This document shows, one piece after another, positions 6,948-14,859 of a DNA stretch of 23,082 bases; the first letter of the stretch is position 1, and each line of letters opens with the position of its first letter. Under the pieces are notes generated by a model, which worked only from the letters and a program-made list of their open reading frames with translations, made no database searches and was not told the DNA's origin. Position numbers and translations under genes: made by a program. This DNA comes from Bacillota bacterium (lineage in GTDB: Bacteria > Bacillota > Clostridia > Peptostreptococcales > Anaerovoracaceae): contig JAEEIC010000153.1 in assembly GCA_016281165.1 (NCBI GenBank), forward strand, positions 1-23,082, given 5' to 3'.

Positions 6948-8141
6948 TCAGAGCAGCGAGCTCAGCGCCGCGAAGAGCCAGTGGGCCACAGTCCCGGCGA
7001 ACAGGCCGCCGAGCGTATGGAAAGCGATGGCGTTGCCGGAATAACGGCTGTAGCCCAGGACGTCCATCATGCTCACGTGAGTGGAAAGATAACCGCTCCA
7101 GCACATGCAGATGGCGGTGAAGACGGCCAGGTCCTGGCAGCCGGCGGCGCCGCTCTCTATGAGGGGCATTATCATTCCCAAAGACGCTCCCGCGGAGCCG
7201 AGGGCCGTCACGGGGACGGAGATGCACTCGGCGCTGGTGAATCCGAAGAGGGGCCTTAAGATGAACAGCAGTTTCTCGCCCAGGCGGGGAAGGAGGCCTA
7301 TCCCTTCATAGGCCGCTCCGGTGTAGCCCGCGTCGGGGGCGCCCTTCGAGAGCATCATCACGAAGGTGCAGATGACGACGACCCCGGGGATTATGCCAAG
7401 GCCCAGCTCGACGCCGTTCTTTCCTCCGCGCATGACGGCGTTGAATATCCTTATCAGGACCCCTCCGGGCCCTTTTTCCTCCTCCGCGGCGGCGGCCGGC
7501 GCGGAAGGCTTGACGCAGATATCGCCGGAGAGCCTTTTGCGCGTGAACCTGAGCATCAGCCTCGTGCTCAGGATGCTGCCCGCGACGGCGCCCAGGATCC
7601 CGCAGATCACAGCCAGCCCGGTCCCCTTTCCGACGATGCCGGAAAGGCCGAGCACATAGCTGGTGACGATCAGCCCCATGCCGAAAGAGGTGCCTATGTT
7701 AGTCAGGGCGGGTATCTGGTATTCCTTGAAGCAGCTCCTGTAATACTCGTCTTTGGCCAGGGCGAGTATCGCCGGATTGTCGGAAAGGTAGGTGGTGACC
7801 ACGCCCAGGGCCGCGACGCCCGGGAGCCCGTAGACCGGGTACATCAGGGGGGAAAGGAGCCTGTTGAACAGGCGGACGACGCCGAATTCGGAGAGCAGGG
7901 CGGAAAAAGCTCCCATCAGCACAGTAATCGCCATCAGATAGAAGCAGGTATCCATGAGGAGCCTGTAGGCTGTATTCATCATGGTGTTGAGCATATTGCT
8001 CAGGCCCATGGGGACGGCGAAAACAGCCGTGACCGCGACGCAGGCGGCGATAAAGACCAGCGGCTGGATGATCTCGCTCTTCCCGCTGTTCTCCGCTCCC
8101 GCGGCTTTTTTCCTGTCCTTGATGGATGATCCGAAGGTCAA
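6948..8141 (-). CDS. Nucleoside-recognition (GATE) domain multipass membrane protein
   Basis: This integral membrane protein of about 397 residues has roughly eight to ten hydrophobic segments. They include IIQPLVFIAACVAVTAVFAV, MDTCFYLMAITVLMGAFSALL (as CFYLMAITVLMGAF), IGTSFGMGLIVTSYVLG, GIIPGVVVICTFVMML and HTLGGLFAGTVAHWLFAAL. Repeated polar helix breaks such as YLSDNPAILALAKDEY and VPVTALGSAGASLGM fit the nucleoside-recognition/GATE family related to nucleoside transporters and spore maturation proteins. A charged linker lies near residues 190-215. The frame opens at an ATG at 8174, but a good promoter -10 sits at 8177-8182, which leaves no leader. The TTG at 8141, 8 bases after AAAGGGGG, is therefore my preferred start. 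It is divergent from a LysR regulator that probably controls it. The substrate is unknown. Confidence 0.85.
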   Translation of the reverse strand: MTFGSSIKDRKKAAGAENSGKSEIIQPLVFIAACVAVTAVFAVPMGLSNMLNTMMNTAYRLLMDTCFYLMAITVLMGAFSALLSEFGVVRLFNRLLSPLMYPVYGLPGVAALGVVTTYLSDNPAILALAKDEYYRSCFKEYQIPALTNIGTSFGMGLIVTSYVLGLSGIVGKGTGLAVICGILGAVAGSILSTRLMLRFTRKRLSGDICVKPSAPAAAAEEEKGPGGVLIRIFNAVMRGGKNGVELGLGIIPGVVVICTFVMMLSKGAPDAGYTGAAYEGIGLLPRLGEKLLFILRPLFGFTSAECISVPVTALGSAGASLGMIMPLIESGAAGCQDLAVFTAICMCWSGYLSTHVSMMDVLGYSRYSGNAIAFHTLGGLFAGTVAHWLFAALSSLL

Positions 8142-8176
8142 TTCAGTATCCCCCTTTGATTTTCTGGTCGACATGA

Positions 8177-8215
8177 ATTATACTATGGTCGGGTCAGTTG
8201 TAAATCTCAATTTAC
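8177..8215 (-). promoter_or_regulatory. Transporter promoter overlapped by a perfect inverted repeat
   Basis: On the minus strand TTTACA (8199-8204) and TATAAT (8177-8182) are 16 bases apart. The perfect repeat GTAAAT-N4-ATTTAC (8200-8215) covers the -35, so a bound protein would affect RNA polymerase access. Confidence 0.6.
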
Positions 8216-8223
8216 TTGTTTAA

Positions 8224-8244
8224 GATATGACATAAACTCATATC
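8224..8244. promoter_or_regulatory. LysR-type binding site (T-N11-A) between regulator and transporter
   Basis: GATATGA-N7-TCATATC is a perfect inverted repeat containing the classic LysR T-N11-A core (T8228 to A8240). It lies 12 bases before the lysR-type start and about 20 bases upstream of the transporter -35, the usual place for a LysR recognition site. Confidence 0.65.
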
Positions 8245-8255
8245 AGGAAAAGGAA

Positions 8256-9140
8256 ATGTCGAACAGCAAATACGAAGCATTCGCCGCGGTCGCGTCTTTG
8301 GGGAGCTTCAGCAGAGCCGCCCAGAAGCTGGGCTATACCCAGTCCGGGGTGAGCCATCTGGTCAGGACCCTGGAGGATGAGCTGCAGCTGCAGCTCGTCG
8401 ACAGGAGCAAGGCGGCCATCAGGCTGACGTCGGACGGAGAGAAGCTCCTTCCCCACATCCAGCAGCTGCTGGCCTCCGAGCAGGCTGTCCATTCGATGGT
8501 CACCGAGCTCAAGGGGCTCTCCGACGGGAAATTGAAGATAGGGAGCTTCTCTTCATTTACTATACACCTGCTTCCCGACCTGATCAGAGGCTTCAGCGAG
8601 CAGCACAGCGGGCTCGACATACACATCCTGGGCGGCGGCTACGCCAAGATCGAGAGCAGCCTTGAAGAGGGCGAGCTGGACTGCGCCGTCATCACGGAGC
8701 CCTCCAGGAGCTGCTTCAGCGTCACCCATCTGATGACGGACAGGATGATGGCGGTCATCCCCAACAAGAGGCCTGAGTTCCTAAAGAAGGACAGCATCGA
8801 ACTGAGCGAACTGAGGGACGTCCCCTACGTCGTGCCTGCCGAGGGCACTAATTTCATCGCCGGAGAGCTGCTGAAAAGAGCGGGAGTGACTCCCGCCGTG
8901 AACATGGTGATGGACGACGATTTCGCCGCGATCGCCATGGTATCGATGAATTTCGGCTACACTATCCTACCCGAGCTGCTGCTCAAGAAAAAAAATATCG
9001 GCAACGCTACCGCGATCCCGATAAAAGACGCGGAAAGGAAGATCGGCATAGCGGTATACAAGGACCGCTACCTTTCGCCAGCCGCCCGCGCGTTCGTAAA
9101 TTATGTGATAGAAGATTTCAAAAAGAATGATATTAAATGA
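8256..9140 (+). CDS. LysR family transcriptional regulator
   Basis: This 294-residue regulator has a LysR-type N-terminal winged HTH at about residues 3-60. The sequence GSFSRAAQKLGYTQSGVSHL gives the helix-turn-helix, and LEDELQLQLVDRSKAAIRLT the wing. A linker helix (about 60-85) leads to a periplasmic-binding-like effector domain starting near KLKIGSFSSFTIHLLPDL and including DCAVITEPS and FGYTILPEL. The ATG at 8256 is preceded by AAAAGG at close spacing. It is transcribed divergently from the GATE-type transporter, with an 81-base to 114-base gap holding a T-N11-A repeat. LysR proteins usually activate the divergent gene in response to a small molecule and repress themselves. The effector cannot be told. 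Confidence 0.95.
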   Translation: MSNSKYEAFAAVASLGSFSRAAQKLGYTQSGVSHLVRTLEDELQLQLVDRSKAAIRLTSDGEKLLPHIQQLLASEQAVHSMVTELKGLSDGKLKIGSFSSFTIHLLPDLIRGFSEQHSGLDIHILGGGYAKIESSLEEGELDCAVITEPSRSCFSVTHLMTDRMMAVIPNKRPEFLKKDSIELSELRDVPYVVPAEGTNFIAGELLKRAGVTPAVNMVMDDDFAAIAMVSMNFGYTILPELLLKKKNIGNATAIPIKDAERKIGIAVYKDRYLSPAARAFVNYVIEDFKKNDIK

Positions 9141-9151
9141 CCGGGGCCGCC

Positions 9152-9979
9152 TTATCCTTCCTCAAAGGAATCGATGAGGCGGTCTTTCTCTTCTTCATCG
9201 TATTCGAAGCGCTCAGACCAGGCGCGGGCGGTCTCGCAGAGAGCCTCAAAGCTCTTGTCCTCCTGCTCACGCCAGAGCCCTGTGACGGTCTTTAGAGAAT
9301 GGCGGATGAAGCCGAGGCGCCCCTCGAGCCTTCCGTCGTAGAGGGCGTCGGCCAGGTGCCTGAAGATGAGATACTCGGCGAGCCTCGCCGCCATCGGGTC
9401 TTCGAGCATAGCGGCCTCTTTGAGCATCGACTCTCTGAGCTCCCACAGCCAGGCCTCGTCCTCCGGCAGCCGCGCCGGCAGGGCAGAGGGATCCGCGTCC
9501 CGCTCCTCCCGCCGCTCCGCGCCCGGCGAAGCCTTCAAAAGCAGTCCGCTCTCGTCGCACCCGCCCAGGTATACCAGCCTTAAGGGCTCCTTGCGCGAGA
9601 GCGTCAGGCGGGCCGCTTCTTCGCAGGAGAGCCCCAGGCCCACTTCGACCGCGCCCGTCCAGAAATTGCGGAAGCGCGGATGGTCGCGGCAGATATCGCA
9701 GAGGACGTCCTCGCCGTATGCGCATATCAGGGCGCAGAGCCCGTCCTCCTGCAGGTGGGGGCAGATATCCCCTTCCCTGAGGATGAAATGAGGGGTCCCC
9801 TCTTCGCTCACGCAGTCTATGCCGAGCCTTTTGAAGCGCTCCAAAGATACCGGGTCGATGTCTATCTCCCAGCCTTTGCAGCAGCTGTGGCGGCAGTCCG
9901 ACGCGGAGCAGCGGAAGGCGGTATAATAGTCCGGCGCGAAGAGCGCCATCATTTTCCCTTTTCCGCCGGCGCCCGTCAT
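9152..9979 (-). CDS. FliB-family (flagellin lysine-N-methylase-like) Cys-cluster protein
   Basis: The protein of up to 275 residues starts with the family signature APDYYTAFRCSASDC and RHSCCKGWEIDID (CX4CX3CC), followed by a second cysteine set in CPHLQEDGLCALICAYGEDV and LCDICRDHPRF. This matches the CxxCxxCC-type FliB family, thought to bind a metal cluster; the founding member is linked to methylation of flagellin lysines in Salmonella. No flagellar gene occurs in this window, so the name may not reflect its job here. The frame can start at the ATG at 9979, which overlaps the upstream stop as ATGA, or at the ATG at 9952 behind AAAAGGG. It is cotranscribed with a protein of unknown function that also ends in a cysteine cluster. 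It converges with the LysR gene, 11 bases apart. Confidence 0.85.
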   Translation of the reverse strand: MTGAGGKGKMMALFAPDYYTAFRCSASDCRHSCCKGWEIDIDPVSLERFKRLGIDCVSEEGTPHFILREGDICPHLQEDGLCALICAYGEDVLCDICRDHPRFRNFWTGAVEVGLGLSCEEAARLTLSRKEPLRLVYLGGCDESGLLLKASPGAERREERDADPSALPARLPEDEAWLWELRESMLKEAAMLEDPMAARLAEYLIFRHLADALYDGRLEGRLGFIRHSLKTVTGLWREQEDKSFEALCETARAWSERFEYDEEEKDRLIDSFEEG

Positions 9980-10803
9980 CTTCCCCCGTATTTATAGCAG
10001 CAGGAAAGATGCCTGCCGCAGTTCACGCAGGGAAAGCCGCATTCCTCAAGGCTCTCGGGATCGCCCGAGACCCCGCGCCCCCGGCACTTTTCGAGGGCCG
10101 CCCTGAGCTTTTCGATCTCGGCTTCCTCCCCCTCCGCCTGAAAGACGCAGGCTCCCTCGGCCCCGTCTATCCCGCCCCTGCCTATGAGGACGGCGTCCAC
10201 GTCCGCGAGGGCTTTTATCGCGTCGAGTTCGGTGAATATCCTGCCGTTTATGGGGATGAGGCCGCAGGCCATGCCGCGGGAAGAATCGACGCCCTTCCTG
10301 CGCGAGGCGATGACCGCGTCGTTCACGTTTCCGGGGGCGAATTTCTCAAGACCGGCGGCGATGATGACCTCGCAGCCTTCGGTGGCGATCACGGGCAGTA
10401 TCTTTCCGAAGGAGCCTCCCCCTATGGTGCCGGCCAGCATGGCGGCGTTCCCACAGGCGTCGAATATATTGGCGCCCGTGATGACGACGTCGCCGGGCCC
10501 GAGGCCCGCAGCGGCCTCCCCGGGATCCTTATCTATGTTCTCGACCTTCCCTCCCCTCGCGAGCAGGGCGTGGGGAGCCTTGCTCAGGGTCTTCGACGTC
10601 ACGGCGCCTCTTCGGGAGATCCTGCCGCTTATCCTCATCGGCGCGCCCAGCAGGACCTCGGAGACGCATGACACCGTGGTCCCGCCCTTAAGGAGCACAC
10701 TGTGCTCCCTGAGAGCCTCTCTGACCTGAGGCAGGCTCCCGATCCCCAAGGCTATCAGCCACTTTCCTTCGCTGACTGTCAGCGTAAACTGGATGACGCT
10801 CAT
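9976..10803 (-). CDS. Conserved-looking protein of unknown function with Cys-rich tail
   Basis: I do not recognise this 275-residue protein. It begins MSVIQFTLTVSEGKWLIALG. It contains glycine-rich stretches GDVVITGANIFDACGNAAML and AGTIGGGSFGKILPVIA, then VIIAAGLEKFAPGNVNDAVI, GLIPINGRIFTELDAI and LIGRGGIDGAEGA, which suggest an alpha/beta enzyme with nucleotide- or phosphate-binding loops. The end, CGFPCVNCGRHLSCCYKY, has five cysteines and may bind a metal or Fe-S cluster. It has no signal peptide or membrane segment. The frame is open to a GTG at 10893, but a promoter at 10884-10913 and AAAGGA before the ATG at 10803 favour the shorter form. Its stop overlaps the FliB-type start, and it faces the D-glutamate cyclase pair across a shared intergenic region. 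Confidence 0.8.
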   Translation of the reverse strand: MSVIQFTLTVSEGKWLIALGIGSLPQVREALREHSVLLKGGTTVSCVSEVLLGAPMRISGRISRRGAVTSKTLSKAPHALLARGGKVENIDKDPGEAAAGLGPGDVVITGANIFDACGNAAMLAGTIGGGSFGKILPVIATEGCEVIIAAGLEKFAPGNVNDAVIASRRKGVDSSRGMACGLIPINGRIFTELDAIKALADVDAVLIGRGGIDGAEGACVFQAEGEEAEIEKLRAALEKCRGRGVSGDPESLEECGFPCVNCGRHLSCCYKYGGR

Positions 10804-10883
10804 GTTCTGCCGTCCTTTCGCATCGACGTTCGCCACGCGTCCTTCGCTCTCGCGGCGCGGGCCGTCATTTCTCTGATATTTTA

Positions 10884-10913
10884 AGGATAACACAGAGCGG
10901 ACGCCTTTGCCAA
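10884..10913 (-). promoter_or_regulatory. Probable promoter of the Cys-tail protein/FliB-type operon
   Basis: On the minus strand TTGGCA (10908-10913) and TATCCT (10884-10889, with extended TGT) are 18 bases apart. Transcription would begin near 10877, downstream of the GTG at 10893, so that GTG cannot be the start. Confidence 0.5.
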
Positions 10914-10944
10914 AATTACTTATCTCTTTTCCAGGCGCCCCTTA

Positions 10945-10972
10945 TTGTGATATCATTATCTATCATAATATA
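10945..10972 (+). promoter_or_regulatory. Candidate promoter of the D-glutamate cyclase/TIR gene run
   Basis: TTGTGA (10945-10950) and TAATAT (10967-10972) are 16 bases apart in the only AT-rich patch upstream of the DUF4392 start. The match is modest, and other registers in this AT-rich run are possible. Confidence 0.35.
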
Positions 10973-10998
10973 TACCCGCGCGTTTCAGGAGACCGATC

Positions 10999-11829
10999 TT
11001 GGATACATTGGAAGACATAGTCCTGCGCTTCGGCACGAGGGGCATGGACATTTTAAGAAAAGAGCTGCCCGCCGGCTACATCACCGAGGCCGCCCGGGCC
11101 CTGCTAGAAAAAGAAAAAGGGAACGTATTCATCGCCACCGGCTTTTACGTGAGCGGAGCCGCCGAGACCGACGGGCCTCCGGGGGCCTGGTCTTTGGCCA
11201 TGGCCCTGAAGGACCTCGGTTATACGCCCTATATAGTGACCGACGACCTCTGCAAAGATGTTTTTGAAGAGTACGGCATCCCCGTCATCTACGCGGACAC
11301 GGCCCTTTCGGAGGAGGAATGCGCGAAGCTCCTGGAGCGCTTAAGGCCTTCCTTCCTCATCTCGGTCGAGCGCTGCGGCGTCAACACCGAAGGCTTCTAC
11401 GCCAACAGCCTGGGAAAGAGCATCGACCGCTGGACCGCGCCCCTTAGCCTGCTCTTCGAGGAGGCCGAAAGGCGGGGCATACTCACCGTGGGCATAGGCG
11501 ACGGCGGCAACGAGATAGGCATGGGAAAGCTCAAGGACGTCATACGCGAAAAGCTGCACATCATGCCCTGCCGCACGTCCTGCGATCACCTGATACCGGC
11601 GACGACCTCCAACTGGGGAGCCTACGGCCTCGCGGCGGCCCTCGAGAAGCTCTCGGGCGTCCCCTGCCTTCGCGGCGCCGAAGAGACGGCCGCTGTTCTG
11701 CGCGCGATAGTCGCGAAGGGCTTCATCAACGCCGGCAGCCATACTCCCGAATTCGCCGTGGACGGCTTTCCGGGCAGCGTGGGCATGCAGATGATCGACG
11801 ATCTGCGCGAGGCCGTAAAGACCGGATAA
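10999..11829 (+). CDS. DUF4392 protein, D-glutamate cyclase C-terminal-half homologue
   Basis: This 276-residue protein matches the DUF4392 family, which forms the C-terminal half of animal D-glutamate cyclase (DGLUCY). That enzyme interconverts D-glutamate and 5-oxo-D-proline. Diagnostic segments are IATGFYVSGAAETDGPPGAW (about 45-64), FLISVERCGVNTEGFYAN, VGIGDGGNEIGMGKL (about 170-184) and IPATTSNWGAYGLAAALE. The start is TTG at 10999, with AGGAG 7 bases upstream; no in-frame ATG fits. The next gene, 36 bases downstream, encodes DUF1445, the other half of the animal protein. This adjacency is strong context for D-glutamate/pyroglutamate metabolism. Biochemical proof is for the animal fusion, so the activity here is inferred. 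Confidence 0.9.
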   Translation: MDTLEDIVLRFGTRGMDILRKELPAGYITEAARALLEKEKGNVFIATGFYVSGAAETDGPPGAWSLAMALKDLGYTPYIVTDDLCKDVFEEYGIPVIYADTALSEEECAKLLERLRPSFLISVERCGVNTEGFYANSLGKSIDRWTAPLSLLFEEAERRGILTVGIGDGGNEIGMGKLKDVIREKLHIMPCRTSCDHLIPATTSNWGAYGLAAALEKLSGVPCLRGAEETAAVLRAIVAKGFINAGSHTPEFAVDGFPGSVGMQMIDDLREAVKTG

Positions 11830-11865
11830 ACTTAAGGATACAGCAAAGCGAACAAGGAGACTGCC

Positions 11866-12651
11866 ATGGACATCAAGGACCTTACGCCGCTCGAAACGAG
11901 AAAGCTCATAAGGGAGGGGAAGATCACGGCTCCCACCTCGGGCCTCTGCCCCGGCTACGCCCAGGCCAATCTGGTCGTCCTGCCCAAAGAGCTCGCCTAC
12001 GATTTTCTGCTCTTCACCCAGAGGAACCCCCGTCCCTGCCCCGTCCTGGAGGTCAGCGACGCCGGCTCCAGGACTTTAAGGTACATAGCGGAGGACTGCG
12101 ACATCGCCAAAGACATACCGAGATACCGCGTCTACCGGAACGGCGTGCTCGCCGACGAGTGCGAAGACGTCGAAAAGTACTGGCGGGACGACCTGGTGAG
12201 CTTCCTCATCGGCTGCAGCTTCTCCTTCGAATCCGCCCTTCTGGAGGCGGGAGTGCCGGTAAGGCAGATCGAGGAAGGCCGCAATGTTCCCATGTACAAG
12301 ACCGGCATCGCCTGCGCCCCGGCGGGAGCCTTCCACGGCAATATGGTCGTGAGCATGAGGCCCATGACCCCGGACCAGGCCATCAGGGCCTCCGTCATCA
12401 CCGCCCAGATGCCCCGCGTGCACGGGGCCCCCATCCACATCGGGGATCCGGCCGCCATCGGCATAAAGGATCTTTATCATCCCGAATTCGGCGAGATGGT
12501 GACGATAAAGCCCGGCGAGGTGCCGGTGTTCTGGCCCTGCGGCGTCACGCCCCAGAACGTGGTCATGGATTCGAAGCCCGAGTTCGTCATCACCCACGCT
12601 CCCGGCCACATGCTCATAACAGACATAAAGAACGTCGATCTCAGGAACTGA
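11866..12651 (+). CDS. DUF1445 (YcsI-type) putative hydro-lyase, D-glutamate cyclase N-terminal-half homologue
   Basis: This 261-residue protein has the DUF1445/YcsI family hallmarks: TSGLCPGYAQANLVVLPKEL and FLLFTQRNPRPCPVLEV near the start, FLIGCSFSFESALLEAGVPV in the middle, and PVFWPCGVTPQ and HAPGHMLITDIKN at the end. Length is normal for the stand-alone bacterial form. In animals this domain is fused in front of DUF4392; here the two are separate and in the reverse order. The ATG at 11866 follows AAGGAG with 6-base spacing. Bacterial members are annotated as putative hydro-lyases without firm biochemistry. Together with its neighbour it suggests turnover of D-glutamate or 5-oxoproline. 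No terminator separates it from the TIR genes 63 bases on. Confidence 0.92.
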   Translation: MDIKDLTPLETRKLIREGKITAPTSGLCPGYAQANLVVLPKELAYDFLLFTQRNPRPCPVLEVSDAGSRTLRYIAEDCDIAKDIPRYRVYRNGVLADECEDVEKYWRDDLVSFLIGCSFSFESALLEAGVPVRQIEEGRNVPMYKTGIACAPAGAFHGNMVVSMRPMTPDQAIRASVITAQMPRVHGAPIHIGDPAAIGIKDLYHPEFGEMVTIKPGEVPVFWPCGVTPQNVVMDSKPEFVITHAPGHMLITDIKNVDLRN

Positions 12652-12714
12652 AGACCGCCCCGGCCTTCGCGCCTATCCCCCGCCGCCTTTGACGTGATAT
12701 GAAAAGGAAGAGCG

Positions 12715-14859
12715 ATGCTCAAGCTCAACGAGATCGAAATCGCATATCCCCAAAGCCCCGCTCTCGTTTCTCTGGCGGAAAAGCTCAAAAGCGGCCTCGC
12801 TTCCTACCGCATACCCTCGTCCGTCGTGAAGAAGACGGGGATAAAGAGCCTGGCGGACGTGAAAGAGCCCTGGCTCATAGTTCTCTGCGCGCCCGAGACC
12901 CCCTCCTGCGGGGAGGTCACAGACCGCATACTCGAGTTCAGATCAAAAAGACTCTATGACCATATCCTGACCCTTCTCGTCAGCGGGGAGCCCGCCGAGA
13001 GCTTCCCCAAAGAACTGCTTTTTGAGACCCTGCCCGACGGCAGGGTCGTTTCGCGCGAGCCTCTCGCCGCCAATATCGCCGCGGAAAGCGAGCGGGAGAG
13101 CCTGAAGCTCCTGTCTGTCGAGAAGCTGCGCCTTCTCGCTCCCATACTGGGGGTCTCCTTCGACGAGCTCAGGAACCGCCGCCTGAGGAGCCGCCTGCGC
13201 GTCGCCGCCGCCCTCTCCGCGGTGGCGCTGATCGGCGCCGCGGTCTTCCTTTCCTACGCCCTTTCGCGTTGGAGGGTCATCTCCGCCCAAAATGAGGATC
13301 TGAGCCTCGAGCTTGCCCAGGCGGAGGAAGCCAGGGATCTCGCCCGGGAGCAGAGAGACGCCGCCCGCGAAGGATTCGCCGCCACGACGGCCATCAGGGC
13401 AAGGGACGCTCTTGACAGCGGCGACAGCGAGCTGGCGATGCTGCTCTGCCTCGAATTCCTGCCGGATTACGGCCTCTCGTCCGGGCTCCCGGAGATCCTC
13501 GAAGAGGCCCTGGACGGCCTCTGCCGGCAGGGCTACGTTCCCGTCACCTCCCTCAAGGAATACGTCAAGACCAGATATCAGAGGGGTCCTGACAAAGCGA
13601 AGGAGAGCGAAGAGGGCGCTTTCCCGCAGACGATCACGAGGCCCATGCCAGAAGGCTATGACAACGGCAGGGAGAGCTTCGAGCTCAAACTGAAGATAAG
13701 CTCCGAAGAATTCGGCTACGCCGTGTACCACGGGAGCTTCTACGCGAACAGGACCTCGGGCGATACCATCTACCGCGACCTGATCTGCTTCAGAGACGGC
13801 AGGCCGGAATACTACATGCCCGGCTCGCAGTTCGCCGGCAGGTGGCTCGACGCGTGCCTGATCCTTTACGACGGCAGCTTCATCGGCACGGAATACATCT
13901 ATCCCGAATACAGCGCATTCCGCTACGATCCCTTCTGGGCGGAGTTCATCCCCTTCTATGACGAGCCCGAAGAAGGCGCTTTCGAAGCGGCGGAGCTGCC
14001 CGCGGATCCCGCCGCCTGCGAAGAGGCGGGGATATACGCCGGCGAAGCCCCCGGATCCCCCGCGGAAGGGACAGTGGCGGAGCACGCCATCGCCTGCGGC
14101 ATAAAGACCTTCGAGGAGCCCGACGGCATGCCCGGCCTGATCATCGGCAGGACCAGGACCAACACGTCGTCGAACTACGGCCTCGACGACGAAGACGTGA
14201 AGATACATGTTTTTTCAAAGGGACCCTTCCGCTATCTCTACACGATCGAAGACGCCGTCGCCCTGTTCAGGCCGCATGACAGCGCCTTTTTCCTCGCGAA
14301 CACGGGAAAGAAGCTGATGGTCTTTTCCGCCTCTCCTTTCAGATACCTTTATACACTTGAGGATAAGTTCACCCGCGAGCTGAGGGAAGATAACTATCAG
14401 ATCCCCTTCTTCCCCGACGGCAGGGAATGGCTGTATGTAAAATGCGCTTCCGACGTCGGCAAGGCCGTCTACGATCTTGCCGCGGGCAGGCTCATCGCGG
14501 CCTTCGACGTGAAAGGCCAGACCTATAACTTTGAGATCGCGGCCGACGGCACGGTGCTGACCTCGGTAAACAACATGCCCGTGATCTGGGATCCCGCCTC
14601 AGATACCGTCATCAGGGAGATCGAGGGGGAAGAAGAGTCGCCTGAGCTCATGGGAGACATCGACGCGAAGGCGGGCAGAAGGAGCGCCGGCGCCGTGAGA
14701 GTGTACGACAGGGTCTATGTATACAGAGACGCTCCCGCGGAGGTCCCGGACAGCCTCGAAGAGCGGATCGCCCTCGCGAAGGAGCTTCTGAACGGCAGGG
14801 TCCTGACGAAGATGGAGCGGAAGACCTACGGCCTCACGCAGGAAGGAGGCGCCGAATGA
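12715..14859 (+). CDS. Membrane-anchored degenerate TIR-like protein with propeller-like C-terminal region
   Basis: In this 714-residue protein, residues 1-100 align to a TIR domain but lack the BB-loop region. From W53 to G91 it aligns without gaps to W70-G108 of the next gene (14 of 39 identical), and the catalytic Glu position holds R71, with WC replaced by EV. GEPAESFPKELLFE and EKLRLLAPILGVSFDELR are typical of the TIR-membrane family. One transmembrane helix lies at about 163-183, a coiled coil at about 190-220, then ARDALDSGDSELAMLLCLEF. The rest looks like an irregular beta-propeller, with a duplicated PFRYLYTIED/PFRYLYTLED unit. The end, RIALAKELLNGRVLTKMERK, resembles the C-terminal helix of bacterial WD40 effector proteins. 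AAGGA precedes the ATG. It is translationally coupled to an intact TIR partner. Loss of NADase activity is inferred. Confidence 0.85.
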   Translation: MLKLNEIEIAYPQSPALVSLAEKLKSGLASYRIPSSVVKKTGIKSLADVKEPWLIVLCAPETPSCGEVTDRILEFRSKRLYDHILTLLVSGEPAESFPKELLFETLPDGRVVSREPLAANIAAESERESLKLLSVEKLRLLAPILGVSFDELRNRRLRSRLRVAAALSAVALIGAAVFLSYALSRWRVISAQNEDLSLELAQAEEARDLAREQRDAAREGFAATTAIRARDALDSGDSELAMLLCLEFLPDYGLSSGLPEILEEALDGLCRQGYVPVTSLKEYVKTRYQRGPDKAKESEEGAFPQTITRPMPEGYDNGRESFELKLKISSEEFGYAVYHGSFYANRTSGDTIYRDLICFRDGRPEYYMPGSQFAGRWLDACLILYDGSFIGTEYIYPEYSAFRYDPFWAEFIPFYDEPEEGAFEAAELPADPAACEEAGIYAGEAPGSPAEGTVAEHAIACGIKTFEEPDGMPGLIIGRTRTNTSSNYGLDDEDVKIHVFSKGPFRYLYTIEDAVALFRPHDSAFFLANTGKKLMVFSASPFRYLYTLEDKFTRELREDNYQIPFFPDGREWLYVKCASDVGKAVYDLAAGRLIAAFDVKGQTYNFEIAADGTVLTSVNNMPVIWDPASDTVIREIEGEEESPELMGDIDAKAGRRSAGAVRVYDRVYVYRDAPAEVPDSLEERIALAKELLNGRVLTKMERKTYGLTQEGGAE

